The notes: generated by a model not told the origin, from the letters alone. 64,000 nucleotides of DNA from Kordia antarctica (GCF_009901525.1 NZ_CP019288.1:3067501-3131500); one strand, 5' to 3'; numbered from the stretch's first letter, positions 9,021-18,119 are shown. A program made the numbers and translations.

Positions 9021-9180
9021 CGGCAATAATTATCATATATTTTTTAAATTATTAGATTCTAAAATAGAAACTAAAGACCACTTATTCAAATTACCCGAAG
9101 AACTATTCAACTCCTTTTATCATCTTAATTGTCATTGGATTGACGTTGAATACGTATACGAAAACGGCGAAATAGTCTAG
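9019..9180 (+). pseudogene. ATG-less reading frame, probable gene remnant
   Basis: A 53-codon plus-strand frame ends in TAG at 9178-9180 and has no ATG or obvious start. The end reads like real protein (KLPEELFNSFYHLNCHWIDV, then ending in EYVYENGEIV). It is opposite to all neighbouring genes and overlaps the palindrome. It may be the tail of a lost gene; I do not recognise the family, and chance is possible at this length. Confidence 0.3.
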
Positions 9181-9193
9181 AATTCTATTATAA

Positions 9194-10000
9194 TTACTTC
9201 TTTAAATTAAGTACGTTTTCTGTTTCTATTTTTGATAATTCTTTCAATTTTCCTTTTTCATACAATGCTGGCAACTCTTTTAATGGCGTTCCAACTTCCG
9301 CTTTGTAATTGATATAATCCTGAAACGTAATTCCATAAACAACACGTGTATTGTAAGCACTTCTGAAACGAACGCCACCACCATTTACTTGATAATTATA
9401 CGCTAAATAGTCTATCTTTTTTGTCTTTTGATTGATCCAATAATAGTATTCATCATCAAAATCTTCGCCGCCACTTTCTTCAGAAAACGTGATTTCCAAT
9501 ACATCATATTTTTGATTCTTGATGATTGTTTCTTCTACGAATTTTTTATGAACTGCTGCATCGTTTAATTTATGCGGCAAAGTTGCAAAGTAAATTACGG
9601 AGTTTATCGCTCCAGTAGCACTTGTAATTTTCTTTTCAGATAGTTCTATTTTTTTAGTATTGATGAAACGTGAAAATTTTCCATTAGCTAAAATGTCACG
9701 TGTAGTTTCATCATCTTTTGTGCTTTCTACTTCGTAAGTATATGAATTTCCGTCATTTCTGAAACGATATTTTTTTCCACGAAATACAAACGAATAATTC
9801 GCCTGATCGTACAAGTTTCCGCCATGCGCTTTAATGGTTTCTTGTATAATTTGCGTTGCTTTGTCTACAGTTTTCGGAGTTTCTTTTTGTGTAGTTTCTG
9901 AAACAGTTGTAGTTGTTTTTGGAGTTGATTTCTCCTTAGTTTCACACGCCATCAAACCGATAAACAATGTAATAATCAAAAATAGTTGAGTTGTTTTCAT
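9194..10000 (-). CDS. Lipoprotein, DUF6503-like
   Basis: 268 residues with a lipobox ending at Cys19 (IGLMAC), then a Thr/Lys-rich linker and a beta-rich domain. The domain opens with a helix (TQIIQETIKAHGG) and continues with repeated strands such as YSFVFRGKKYRF. The pattern resembles the Flavobacteriia-specific DUF6503 lipoproteins, which look like LolA/outer-membrane lipoprotein-sorting folds; I hold this from memory of the pattern only. It is probably anchored in the periplasm. It stands alone on the minus strand, separated from the next gene by repeat copy A. Confidence 0.65.
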   Translation of the reverse strand: MKTTQLFLIITLFIGLMACETKEKSTPKTTTTVSETTQKETPKTVDKATQIIQETIKAHGGNLYDQANYSFVFRGKKYRFRNDGNSYTYEVESTKDDETTRDILANGKFSRFINTKKIELSEKKITSATGAINSVIYFATLPHKLNDAAVHKKFVEETIIKNQKYDVLEITFSEESGGEDFDDEYYYWINQKTKKIDYLAYNYQVNGGGVRFRSAYNTRVVYGITFQDYINYKAEVGTPLKELPALYEKGKLKELSKIETENVLNLKK

Positions 10001-10110
10001 TAGTAAAATATTAGTTTTTTTTAGTCGTATTAATTGTGAGATCTTTCATTAATTGATAAATTTCCTTAAAAATAAAAATAGCAAATGATATAAACATTAT
10101 TATTTTATTA

Positions 10111-10330
10111 TTTTCATTTTCTTTGCTCGCACAAAGAAAACAGAAACAAAAGAAAATGCGCTTTCTCTGGCAGGTATTTTTAGTTTTCTCAACCGAAAAC
10201 TAAAACCGAAAACTTTTGCTGAATTTTAGTTCACTAAGCTCTATTTTCTGCAATGGAGTACATGAATTAACATTTCTTCAAAACTAGAACAATTTTAACG
10301 CAAAACTCTTTCTATACTTCAGAAAAAGGA
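10111..10330 (+). repeat. Structured intergenic repeat, copy A
   Basis: First of five related elements. It opens with CTTTG-CTCGCA-CAAAG (hairpin 1) and continues with TTTTAGTTTTC / GAAAACTAAAA (hairpin 2, perfect 11-bp arms). A 5' segment CTTTCTCTG can pair with the 3' end CAGAAAAAG, closing the element. This copy is about 50 nt longer than the others owing to extra sequence after hairpin 2. It fills the gap between two minus-strand genes (10001-10348). Confidence 0.7.
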
Positions 10331-10348
10331 GAAACTCTGACATATTAT

Positions 10349-10948
10349 TTATGATTTCACAAAAATTCCAAACAATTCATTTCCAGCTCGTGGAGAAATG
10401 GAATTGTGTGCTTTTTGAAATGTTTTTATGTTGAAAAAAGGTTCAAAATAACTTAGATATTCATCTTTGCTTCCACCAAATGGGCGTTTTTCTAAATCGC
10501 CAGTTAAGGGAAAATCAAACCACAATCCGACTAATTTTCCGTTCGCATGAAGCAACGCTGACATGTGTTTTGCATACTGTTTTCTAGTTGCTGGCAAAGG
10601 CGGAAACGAACAGAAAAAGGTTTGTTCAATGATTAAATCGTAGGTTTCGTTGTGTTTGAAGAAATCGTCGCAAAGTAAATTTTCAGCAGGGAATTTAGGA
10701 TTTCGTTGTTGAAATTCTTTCAGAGGAATTTCAGAAATATCTAAAATAAAAACATTTGTAAATCCTTGTTGAAAAAGGTATTCGGCTTCGTAAGCATTTC
10801 CCGCACCTGGAATTAAAATCTTAAGATTCTTATCAGATAATTGATCTATATATTCTTTTATCGGAGTTGATGGCAAACCAATGTCCCAACCTGTACTTTC
10901 GTCTTTATACCGTTGTGACCAATATTCTTTTGTTGCAACAGAATTCAT
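10349..10948 (-). CDS. SAM-dependent methyltransferase, TPMT-like
   Basis: 199 residues, the usual size of bacterial thiopurine S-methyltransferase-superfamily proteins. The N-terminal signature EYWSQRYKDESTGWDIG is typical of this group. Motif I is ILIPGAGNAYEAEYL (SAM glycine loop), followed by an acidic strand end (VFILDIS) and LLCDDFF. The C-terminal part PFGGSKDEYLSYFEPF also fits. Substrates of such proteins vary (thiols, halides, selenium or tellurium species) and cannot be told from sequence. The protein is cytosolic and is flanked on both sides by structured repeat copies, so it is probably a single-gene transcript. Confidence 0.8.
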   Translation of the reverse strand: MNSVATKEYWSQRYKDESTGWDIGLPSTPIKEYIDQLSDKNLKILIPGAGNAYEAEYLFQQGFTNVFILDISEIPLKEFQQRNPKFPAENLLCDDFFKHNETYDLIIEQTFFCSFPPLPATRKQYAKHMSALLHANGKLVGLWFDFPLTGDLEKRPFGGSKDEYLSYFEPFFNIKTFQKAHNSISPRAGNELFGIFVKS

Positions 10949-11041
10949 CGTGTAGATTTTGAATGTAAAATAATCTTTTTTAACTAATGAATTATTATTT
11001 CACAATAGAATGATTAATTAAGAGTCAACTATTGGCTTCTT

Positions 11042-11206
11042 ATTTTCATTTTCTTTGCTCGCACAAAGAAAACAGAAACAAAAGAAAATGCGCTTTTTCC
11101 AGAGGTATTTTTGACAGAAAATGTCAAAACCGCATGTGTTTTTCTAAATTTTCTCCAAGGCTTCGAAAATTTTTAACGAAAAACACCTACTATACTGCGG
11201 AAAAAG
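11042..11206 (+). repeat. Structured intergenic repeat, copy B
   Basis: Same element as copy A. Hairpin 1 is identical. Hairpin 2 differs on both arms together: TTTTGACA pairs with TGTCAAAA, in place of the TTTTAGTTTTC / GAAAACTAAAA of copy A. The closing stem is CTTTTTCC near the 5' end with GGAAAAAG at the 3' end. It lies in the gap 10949-11263 between minus-strand genes. Confidence 0.7.
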
Positions 11207-11263
11207 AATCAACACCAAAGTACATTTAGTAAATCTTTATTTGAAAATGAATTCAAGAATATT

Positions 11264-11761
11264 TTAATCCTCATTCAAAATTTCTTCTTTCGTCCTGAAT
11301 GTAGTTTTGTAATGAATCCTTTGTTTCAAAGCAGGTAATAGTGGCGTATTATCGTCCATTTTAATTCCATTCACATACGTTCCGTAGTCTTCTCCAAAAC
11401 ATAAAGTATCTGTCTTTTTATCTTTTTGATGAACAAATGCGGTGATTCTGAAATCTGTTGAATGATTTTCAGTACTTAACTCAAATGCTTGATATGTATT
11501 TACGAATTGTTGTATAAACTTGCCGTCTGTAATTTTCTTGAAAAAGATTTCATTTTTAGATTCTTCAATATCAGAAACAATACAATTCATTCGTATAGGA
11601 TACGTTGTCCCAGATTGTATAAATCGTACATTTATATAATTTTCAGAAGTTAATTTTTGTGCATGAAAATGATCTGTTTCTTGACTTTCCGCTAATTTTC
11701 CGCAACTATTCAACAAACAAAATAGTAACAATAAAGCTATAAATTTTGAACGTTTATACAT
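11264..11761 (-). CDS. Lipoprotein of unknown function
   Basis: 165 residues with a lipoprotein signal and lipobox ending at Cys20 (CLLNSC). The mature part is short, mixed alpha/beta, and contains no catalytic motif I recognise. It is 36 nt upstream-adjacent to the glycosyltransferase gene on the same strand, so it could be the last gene of the transcript 15374-11264. A role in envelope glycan work would be guesswork. Confidence 0.65.
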   Translation of the reverse strand: MYKRSKFIALLLLFCLLNSCGKLAESQETDHFHAQKLTSENYINVRFIQSGTTYPIRMNCIVSDIEESKNEIFFKKITDGKFIQQFVNTYQAFELSTENHSTDFRITAFVHQKDKKTDTLCFGEDYGTYVNGIKMDDNTPLLPALKQRIHYKTTFRTKEEILNED

Positions 11762-11797
11762 CTGTTTTAATCTTTAAATTTTTGAATCTTCAATCAT

Positions 11798-12952
11798 TTA
11801 ATTCACTTTCTGCTTCAAACCCAAAATACTAAAAAAGAAACTAAACAGTATAATTTGAAGTCCTAACATAATCGTAAAAACCGCAGGAACAATAATTCGA
11901 AGTGTTTCTGCAGGTTTTAAATCGCTAAAACTTGTAGCTTTCCAAGCGAATAATCCGTGAACACTTAAATAAATTCCAACGGCTAACGCTAGAAAACCAA
12001 CTAGCAAACCTTTTTCCAAATTGAAGTATTTGAATAATTTGTTGTACCGATCACTTTTGGGCAACAATCCATTTTCGACAGCAAAAATTTTGGTCAGTGC
12101 ATAGAAAGCTAAAAATTGAAATCCGACAACTACCGAACTTGCCGTGTATAATAATGTATGTACGTCAAAAACAATTCCGCCGAAAGTTATTGGTTTTATA
12201 ATTAGTATTGTAGAAAGTATCAATCCTACGATAATGAGTAAAAATGCAGGATATAAAAATAACCATCTTGGACTGTATAATAATAGAAAACGTAAGTGTC
12301 GCCAACCATCGCGCCACGTGTTTAAATGTGGCGGACGCGTACGTCCATCAGGATGTAATATGGTAGGAACTTCCACAATGGAAAGTCCGTTGAGTTTCGA
12401 TTTTACAATCATTTCGGAAGCAAATTCCATTCCCGTTGTGTTGAGATTCATCTTAGCGAAAGCCTCTTTAGAGAAACCACGCAAACCGCAATGAAAATCA
12501 CCAATTTTTATGTTGAAAAATAAGCGTCCAATGAAAGATAACACAGGATTACCAAGATATTTATGTAGAAACGGCATCGCACCCTTTTTTACACCGCCTT
12601 TAAAGCGATTTCCTATGACTAAATCGTTGCCTTCTCGGAGTTTTTCAATGAATAATTCCAACGATGAAAAGTCATAACTATCATCCGCATCGCCCATAAT
12701 AATGTATGTTCCATTTGCAGCTTTAATTCCGCCTTTTAGTGCATTTCCATATCCTTTTTCGGGAACAGGAACAACACGCGCATTTAGTCTTTCTGCAATT
12801 GCTTGCGAACCATCTGTACTTCCATTATCTGCAATTACAACTTCTCCGTGTACGTTATGTTTTTCAAAAAAAGATTGTGCTTTTTTGATACATATTTCGA
12901 GTGTCTCAGCTTCATTTAGACACGGCATCACTATTGATAATTCAAGATTCAT
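11798..12952 (-). CDS. Family 2 glycosyltransferase, DPM1/GtrB-like
   Basis: 384 residues. The GT-A domain begins at residue 5 (SIVMPCLNEAETLEICI), with NGSTDGS at 43-49 and the metal-binding DxD as GDADDSYDF (Asp88, Asp90). An acceptor-site region reads GNRFKGGVKKGAMP. The C-terminal 150 residues contain about four membrane helices, as in polyprenyl-phosphate sugar transferases. The likely reaction is transfer of a sugar from a nucleotide donor to a polyprenyl phosphate at the inner membrane. It overlaps the upstream GT-C-like gene by 11 bp; such transferases typically feed a GT-C enzyme, so the two probably form a pair. Confidence 0.85.
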   Translation of the reverse strand: MNLELSIVMPCLNEAETLEICIKKAQSFFEKHNVHGEVVIADNGSTDGSQAIAERLNARVVPVPEKGYGNALKGGIKAANGTYIIMGDADDSYDFSSLELFIEKLREGNDLVIGNRFKGGVKKGAMPFLHKYLGNPVLSFIGRLFFNIKIGDFHCGLRGFSKEAFAKMNLNTTGMEFASEMIVKSKLNGLSIVEVPTILHPDGRTRPPHLNTWRDGWRHLRFLLLYSPRWLFLYPAFLLIIVGLILSTILIIKPITFGGIVFDVHTLLYTASSVVVGFQFLAFYALTKIFAVENGLLPKSDRYNKLFKYFNLEKGLLVGFLALAVGIYLSVHGLFAWKATSFSDLKPAETLRIIVPAVFTIMLGLQIILFSFFFSILGLKQKVN

Positions 12953-14222
12953 ACAGTTTTTTGTTAAGCGAATTTAGTAAAATAAAAATAGTGAGAAATA
13001 GTACCCAATCATTGTAAAATGTGAAACGTACAACGGCATGCATTCCAATGGAAACTAATATGATGTTTCCAATTAAAAAGAGTGAAATTAGCAGCAATAC
13101 TTTGTATTCTTTTTGAGCGCGTTTTAGCAATGCGAAGAAACTAAAAAATGCTATGAAAACGTATAACATCAAATACTTTATTCCTCCAAAACCAAAAATC
13201 ATGTTTCTGATAAAAATTCGCTTCCATTTTGAGAAATTATCCCAAATCAATGGCTTGGAAACATTTGAAATTAGTGTATTTAATGCGATAAATTTTTCAG
13301 ATTTGGAGAGTGAATCATTCAAAACAGCATTTCCGTTTTTAAAAATCGGTCCCATCTGAATGTTGGCGTAGTTATGAATATAATACAACGTTGGAGTTTC
13401 ACTTGAAGTCAATTTCAAATTATTAATATTCATGTTTTTTTCAAGCAGTTCAGAATATGTCGCTGAGAAAAATTCATTTTCAATAGCAGTATCAAAAAGT
13501 TTCACATCTTCCGCATCAGCGACAAATAATGCAGGCGTAATGATGCTCATTCCTGTCCACGGCGTACTGACAAAATGATTGTGAACTATTTTATGATAGG
13601 TTTTATCTACCAAAGAAGTAATCAACGGAAGTGATAGAAATAATACGATTAAAAGTGTGTATTGTTTGAATTCTCTTTTTTTGAAACTTACCCAGAAAAT
13701 CATCAATAACGCCAATGGAATTAAATACACAAATTGATACCTGGTAATGAGCAATAACGCTAGTAACGGAAGCGCGTATAAAAGTTCTTTTTTGTTTTTT
13801 GAGATGAAAAACGAAATGTAATATCCTGTAATTAGTAAGTATAATCCGTAAGAGATTGCTTCCGAAAGTATGTTGTTGGCAATTTTTCCGCCAGAAACAA
13901 ACGGAAGTAGTAATACAAATGCAAAACAAACACTAAAAAAGTCATTTATAAGTTGGCTTGATCGTAATTTATGAATGAAAAAATAAATACTAAAACACCC
14001 AAAAATTGCTTGAAATACGACAGTTGCTGTATCAAATCCAGTTCCAAATAGAAGCTTCATGAATTGTAAAAATAGTGGATATCCAGGCGTACGAATAATG
14101 TGCATATCCAAATATCCCGCAGAATCGGGAAAGTACTCAATAGGATTGCGAAGTACAATGACAAACGTTATCAGAAATAATATTCCGATAGCACTATTCC
14201 ATTTTTGTTTGAACCACTTCAC
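12942..14222 (-). CDS. Polytopic membrane protein, GT-C glycosyltransferase-like
   Basis: 426 residues with about ten hydrophobic helices. The first periplasmic loop reads FPDSAGYLDMHIIRTPGYPL, with an acidic residue in loop 1 and the RTPGYP pattern seen in ArnT/PMT-like GT-C enzymes that use polyprenyl-linked sugars. The exact family is unsure. The 3' end overlaps the GT2 gene by 11 bp, which supports a two-step lipid-linked glycosylation pair. An alternative is an uncharacterised membrane protein without transferase activity. Confidence 0.7.
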   Translation of the reverse strand: MKWFKQKWNSAIGILFLITFVIVLRNPIEYFPDSAGYLDMHIIRTPGYPLFLQFMKLLFGTGFDTATVVFQAIFGCFSIYFFIHKLRSSQLINDFFSVCFAFVLLLPFVSGGKIANNILSEAISYGLYLLITGYYISFFISKNKKELLYALPLLALLLITRYQFVYLIPLALLMIFWVSFKKREFKQYTLLIVLFLSLPLITSLVDKTYHKIVHNHFVSTPWTGMSIITPALFVADAEDVKLFDTAIENEFFSATYSELLEKNMNINNLKLTSSETPTLYYIHNYANIQMGPIFKNGNAVLNDSLSKSEKFIALNTLISNVSKPLIWDNFSKWKRIFIRNMIFGFGGIKYLMLYVFIAFFSFFALLKRAQKEYKVLLLISLFLIGNIILVSIGMHAVVRFTFYNDWVLFLTIFILLNSLNKKLYES

Positions 14223-14285
14223 ATTTTTAGTTTTGGTAAAAGTATCTATATTTTCTTAGACTTCTATTTTTAAACGTATTTGATC

Positions 14286-15374
14286 TTATTTGACAAATTC
14301 AATTTGATGAAGTTTTTCGTAGATTTTGTTTCCCAATTTTTCAGCGCCAACTTCCGACATGTGGTAATAATCGTAAAAATCTTCTGCTTTCCAGTCTTCA
14401 TCATTTGTGATATCGATGACTAATACTGGCTCTGAAACTTCTCTAATTACTTCGTTCAATTTGTTGAGTAATTTGTAATAACCAACGCCATTATACGCGT
14501 ATTTTTCTTCAAGATATTTCACTTCTTCTATTCCAAAGACTTCGCCATTTCGGATTTTGTATGTAAATGCTGGTTGCGTGATAAAAATAGGAATTGCGCC
14601 CATTTTTTCTGAGTAGGCAATTAATTTATTGAGTCGTGATTTGAAAGCTTCTAAATTTTTTATGCTATATAAATCGATTAGTTTTTCGTCTATAACTGAT
14701 TCTTTTGTGTAGTTTATAGTTGAAAAATCTATTTTATGATGTCCAACTTCGTGTTTTTTTGCTTTTTGAATTCCTTTGAGTTTTCGATACACATTGTATA
14801 TAACCGATTTGTCTTTGATGTGACTTTTAAGTCCGCGATTTTCTAATTGTTGAATATTATCGTATTCCGAATCACTACTTATTCTATAAAAATCATTGAT
14901 TCCGACATAAAAAATGATAATTTCAGGTTGCAATTTTTCAATTTTAGAAAACCAAAGTTCAAAACTTTTCAAATGTCCATATGTAGATTGTCCGTCTACG
15001 CCAGCATTGGAAATATAGACTTCTTCATTGTTAGTTTTGTATGCTTTTTCCAAGACTTCTTGCCACGTTTTGGAATCGTCAATGTAGCGTTGATCGGTTG
15101 TGCTTCCGCCAACGGTGAGGATATTTATTTTTTCTGGCTGATTGAAAGAAGAAATTCCACGCAATCCAAATTTGTCTCTTGAATACGTTATTGTCGGATT
15201 TTTGGTATCGTATAAATGACTTACGTCAAATTGAAATTTTGCATCTCTGATGATTCCCAAATTGCTCAATTGATTGCTATTGTTGAACCAACCGCCAAAA
15301 ATAAGTTCAATCAAAAGTATTCCAATCAGAAGAAAGGAAATATTGATGAGTATAATTTTTAGTTTTTTGGGCAT
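14286..15374 (-). CDS. SGNH/GDSL-type hydrolase, membrane-anchored
   Basis: 362 residues with an N-terminal membrane helix (8-27). SGNH blocks are visible in order: TVGGSTTD with Ser91 as nucleophile, NAGVDGQS (123-130) with the oxyanion Gly, YVGIND with Asn160, and DYYHMSEVG with Asp335 and His338. All catalytic residues are present. The likely role is deacylation or acyl transfer on an extracytoplasmic glycan or lipid, in keeping with the GT genes just downstream. The upstream gap holds repeat copy C. Confidence 0.8.
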   Translation of the reverse strand: MPKKLKIILINISFLLIGILLIELIFGGWFNNSNQLSNLGIIRDAKFQFDVSHLYDTKNPTITYSRDKFGLRGISSFNQPEKINILTVGGSTTDQRYIDDSKTWQEVLEKAYKTNNEEVYISNAGVDGQSTYGHLKSFELWFSKIEKLQPEIIIFYVGINDFYRISSDSEYDNIQQLENRGLKSHIKDKSVIYNVYRKLKGIQKAKKHEVGHHKIDFSTINYTKESVIDEKLIDLYSIKNLEAFKSRLNKLIAYSEKMGAIPIFITQPAFTYKIRNGEVFGIEEVKYLEEKYAYNGVGYYKLLNKLNEVIREVSEPVLVIDITNDEDWKAEDFYDYYHMSEVGAEKLGNKIYEKLHQIEFVK

Positions 15375-15477
15375 CTATTTATAAATATCATTTCTTTTAT
15401 GATGTAAAACTAGAATATTAAAAATTAAAAGAGAAAACTAAAAGAATATATTATTGCTCATTGTTATTTCGTTTACA

Positions 15478-15650
15478 CTCTTTTCTGAAGTATAGAAAAA
15501 TTTTCACGTTAAAAATTTTCGAAGCCTTGGAGAAAATTTAGTGAAAGCTTTTCGGTTTTAGTTTTCCATAGAGAAAACTAAAAATACCTGTCAGAAAAGT
15601 GCCATTTCTTTTGTTTCTTTTCTTTGGGCAAACAAAGAAAACGAAAAAAG
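15478..15650 (-). repeat. Structured intergenic repeat, copy C (inverted)
   Basis: Same element in the opposite orientation to copies A, B, D and E. Read on the minus strand, hairpin 1 is CTTTG-TTTGCC-CAAAG, hairpin 2 is TTTTAGTTTTC / GAAAACTAAAA, and the closing stem is CTTTTCTG with CAGAAAAG. The closing stem differs from that of B, D and E on both sides in a compensatory way. Confidence 0.7.
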
Positions 15651-15694
15651 ATATAAATTGTATAGTAATTCGAATCAACGTAACATGTTTAAAA

Positions 15695-16465
15695 TCAACG
15701 ATTCATCCAAGATTTAAAATCACTCGTTTTTTGTCTGCTGACGATGAATTCCTGATCGCGTCCTTGCGAAACAGACAGTTTTACACGATGATTAAAATAC
15801 GGATGTATTTTTTCAATAGCACGTTTTGCGACAATTTGCCCACGATTTATTTTGTAAAATTCTTCTTGATGTAATGAATTGAATAATTGATCAATAGTTT
15901 CATCAATAATATATCTTTTTGAAGTCGTCACGCCAAACGTAATGCTTTCTTCAGAATAGACATATAATAAATCGGAAGTTTTAATTTGCACAAATCCGTT
16001 GCCTTCTTTTACTAATAAACCACTTCGGTTGCTCGTATTTTTAGTTTCAGTTTGTGTTTGAATACTTGCCAAGAGTTGTTTTAAAATTGCAGGTTCAACC
16101 GTTGATTTTTGATTGGATTTCTCAAATTTTTGCAACGCAACTTCCAAATCAGCTTCTTGAATTGGTTTTAGTAAATAATCAACGCTGTTTACTTTGAAAG
16201 CCTGAATTGCATATTGATCAAAAGCGGTTGTGAAAATGATTGGCGCTTCGACCTCAACTTTCTGGAAAATTTCAAAGCTTAAACCATCTGCTAATTGAAT
16301 GTCCATAAATACCAAATCGGGCATTTTGTTCGTTTGAAACCAACTGACAGCATCTTCAATCGAATCAATAACAGCTACTAATTCATACGAAAAACCACAA
16401 GTTGCAAGCATGTTTTGCAATTGGTTTGCGGCGCGCGGTTCATCTTCAATGATTAATATTTTCAT
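15695..16465 (-). CDS. LytTR-family response regulator
   Basis: 256 residues. The receiver domain (1-120) has the acidic pocket Glu7-Asp8, phosphoacceptor Asp55 (LVFMDIQLADG), Thr in IIFTTAFD and Lys in LLKPI. The C-terminal LytTR DNA-binding domain (about 150-256) includes SEESITFGV, INRGQIVAKRAIEKI and the terminal VSRQKTSDFKSWM. It should bind promoter DNA when phosphorylated by the LytS-type kinase encoded 287 bp upstream. Repeat copy D lies between the two genes, which is unusual for a two-component pair. Confidence 0.9.
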   Translation of the reverse strand: MKILIIEDEPRAANQLQNMLATCGFSYELVAVIDSIEDAVSWFQTNKMPDLVFMDIQLADGLSFEIFQKVEVEAPIIFTTAFDQYAIQAFKVNSVDYLLKPIQEADLEVALQKFEKSNQKSTVEPAILKQLLASIQTQTETKNTSNRSGLLVKEGNGFVQIKTSDLLYVYSEESITFGVTTSKRYIIDETIDQLFNSLHQEEFYKINRGQIVAKRAIEKIHPYFNHRVKLSVSQGRDQEFIVSRQKTSDFKSWMNR

Positions 16466-16533
16466 AGTTTATATTAGTTCGATTTGAGTTCTACAAAGAG
16501 AATTATTAGTTAAAAACATTATTATTAGTTTAT

Positions 16534-16702
16534 TATTTTCTTTCTCTTTGCTCGCACAAAGAAAAGAAACAAAAGAAAGTGCGTTTTTCCAGAGGTATTT
16601 TTAGTTTTTTCTCTGAAAAACTAAAACCGCATACATTTTTCTAAATTTTTTCCAAGGCTTCAAAAATTCTTAACGAAAAATGAATGCTACACTGCGGAAA
16701 AA
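16534..16702 (+). repeat. Structured intergenic repeat, copy D
   Basis: Hairpin 1 is CTTTG-CTCGCA-CAAAG. Hairpin 2 is TTTTAGTTTTT / AAAAACTAAAA, one base pair different from copy A on both arms. The closing stem is TTTTTCC with GGAAAAA. It lies between the histidine kinase gene and the response regulator gene. Confidence 0.7.
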
Positions 16703-16751
16703 ACCATTACGCATTGCTTTTATTTTAATCTTCATGTAAAATTCATATTTA

Positions 16752-17813
16752 CTACGTTAGTATATCCGACGGTTGTAATAACGGAATTGAAACTGTAAAT
16801 TCGTTTCCGTCGTTTTCTATTTTTGGTAATTTATCAGAGATTAACGCGTGTCGTTTTTCAATGTTTTTTAAGCCCACTTTTGTGGATGGTAATTGCGTTG
16901 ATTTCAACTGAATTTTATTATTAACAACTAAGTAATCATCTTTAATAGCAACTGTAATTGTTAATGGTTTTGATCGAGAAACTACATTGTGTTTGATGGC
17001 ATTTTCTAGTAATAATTGTAAACTCATCGGAACAATCATACTATCTAAAGCGGTTTCAGGCAACTTCCAATTCAGCTTCAAGTTATCGCCAAAACGTTCT
17101 GATTGAATGTGAATGTAAGCGCGCGCAAACTTTACTTCATTCCGTAAGGGAATTAAATTTGCATTTCCAGCATCTAAAATAAACCGATATACATCTGATA
17201 ATTTATCTACAAATTGTTTTGCATCTTCTTTCGAATTTTGATCAATAATATCACGAAGTGTATTTAAACTATTAAAGAAAAAATGCGGTTGCGCCTGATT
17301 TCGTAACGCATCTAATTGTGCCAAAACTACCACTCGTTTTGCTTGTTCTTCTTCTCGAATGGATCTTTGCAATCTCACATAATAATAAATTGCTTCATAC
17401 ATTGCCATCACCATTGTACTTATGATAATAATTGGTAGCAGTATATCATATCGTTCATTAAAGTAATAGGTTTGATTAAAAAGCTTCCCAACAATGATTC
17501 CGCCTAAAGTATCAACTGAAATAACAGTGATTACAATTGTTAGAAAAAGTAAAAAAATTCGCTTTGGATTGTCTTTAAACGCAGGAAACTTTTTTCGCAT
17601 GTATATGATGTTGACACGCATAATAAGCCAATTACAGATGGAAAACACCAAGGAAATGCTCCAATTGATAACTGCCCATTTTAATTCATGCTTTGCAAAC
17701 GAATTGTTAAAGAGATAATCCGTAATAAAACTAAGAATGATAACACCGATGATGACAAACCAAGTATCATCAAATCCCATGTATTTTAAGCGTTTCTCTT
17801 TGTTGATAAACAT
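16752..17813 (-). CDS. Sensor histidine kinase, LytS/YehU type
   Basis: 353 residues. About four N-terminal membrane helices (18-30, 47-68, 86-108, 124-146) and a short coiled linker (REEEQAKRVVVLAQ) lead to the His_kinase domain with phosphoacceptor His177 in QPHFFFNSLNTLRD. The ATPase part has LLLENAIKHN (N-box) and GLKNIEKRHALI (G-box). It should sense a membrane or periplasmic signal and phosphorylate the LytTR regulator downstream. The ligand is unknown; the sensor part has almost no periplasmic domain. Confidence 0.9.
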   Translation of the reverse strand: MFINKEKRLKYMGFDDTWFVIIGVIILSFITDYLFNNSFAKHELKWAVINWSISLVFSICNWLIMRVNIIYMRKKFPAFKDNPKRIFLLFLTIVITVISVDTLGGIIVGKLFNQTYYFNERYDILLPIIIISTMVMAMYEAIYYYVRLQRSIREEEQAKRVVVLAQLDALRNQAQPHFFFNSLNTLRDIIDQNSKEDAKQFVDKLSDVYRFILDAGNANLIPLRNEVKFARAYIHIQSERFGDNLKLNWKLPETALDSMIVPMSLQLLLENAIKHNVVSRSKPLTITVAIKDDYLVVNNKIQLKSTQLPSTKVGLKNIEKRHALISDKLPKIENDGNEFTVSIPLLQPSDILT

Positions 17814-17851
17814 TCTTTGTAATTTAATTACTTTTAGTTAAACAATCATTT

Positions 17852-18023
17852 TTTATTTTCTTTCTCTTTGCTCGCACAAAGAAAAGAAACAAAAGAAAGT
17901 GCGTTTTTCCAGAGGTGTTTTTAACTTTCTCTTCGGAAAGCTAAAACCGCATTCATTTTTCTAAATTTTTTCCAAGGCTTCAAAAATTCTTAACGAAAAA
18001 TGATTGCTAAACTGCGGAAAAAG
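17852..18023 (+). repeat. Structured intergenic repeat, copy E
   Basis: Nearly the same as copy D over most of its length. Hairpin 1 is CTTTG-CTCGCA-CAAAG. Hairpin 2 is TTTTAACTTTC / GAAAGCTAAAA, with one A-C mismatch and one base pair changed on both arms relative to copy A. The closing stem is CTTTTTCC-like with GGAAAAAG. It fills the gap 17814-18166 with a short REP-like motif after it (18120-18143). Confidence 0.7.
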
Positions 18024-18119
18024 AAACCGTTATGCACTATTATTAATCATTACTGTTTGATCAAAGTTATTCAAAAATCGTCAGCGCAAAGTTTATATTC
18101 TTGACTCTAAAAGCGGCTT

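Noticed and set aside
11032-11229. 65-codon open frame in the gap 10949-11263
   Set aside because: It coincides with repeat copy B, whose stems covary as RNA/DNA structure rather than as codons.
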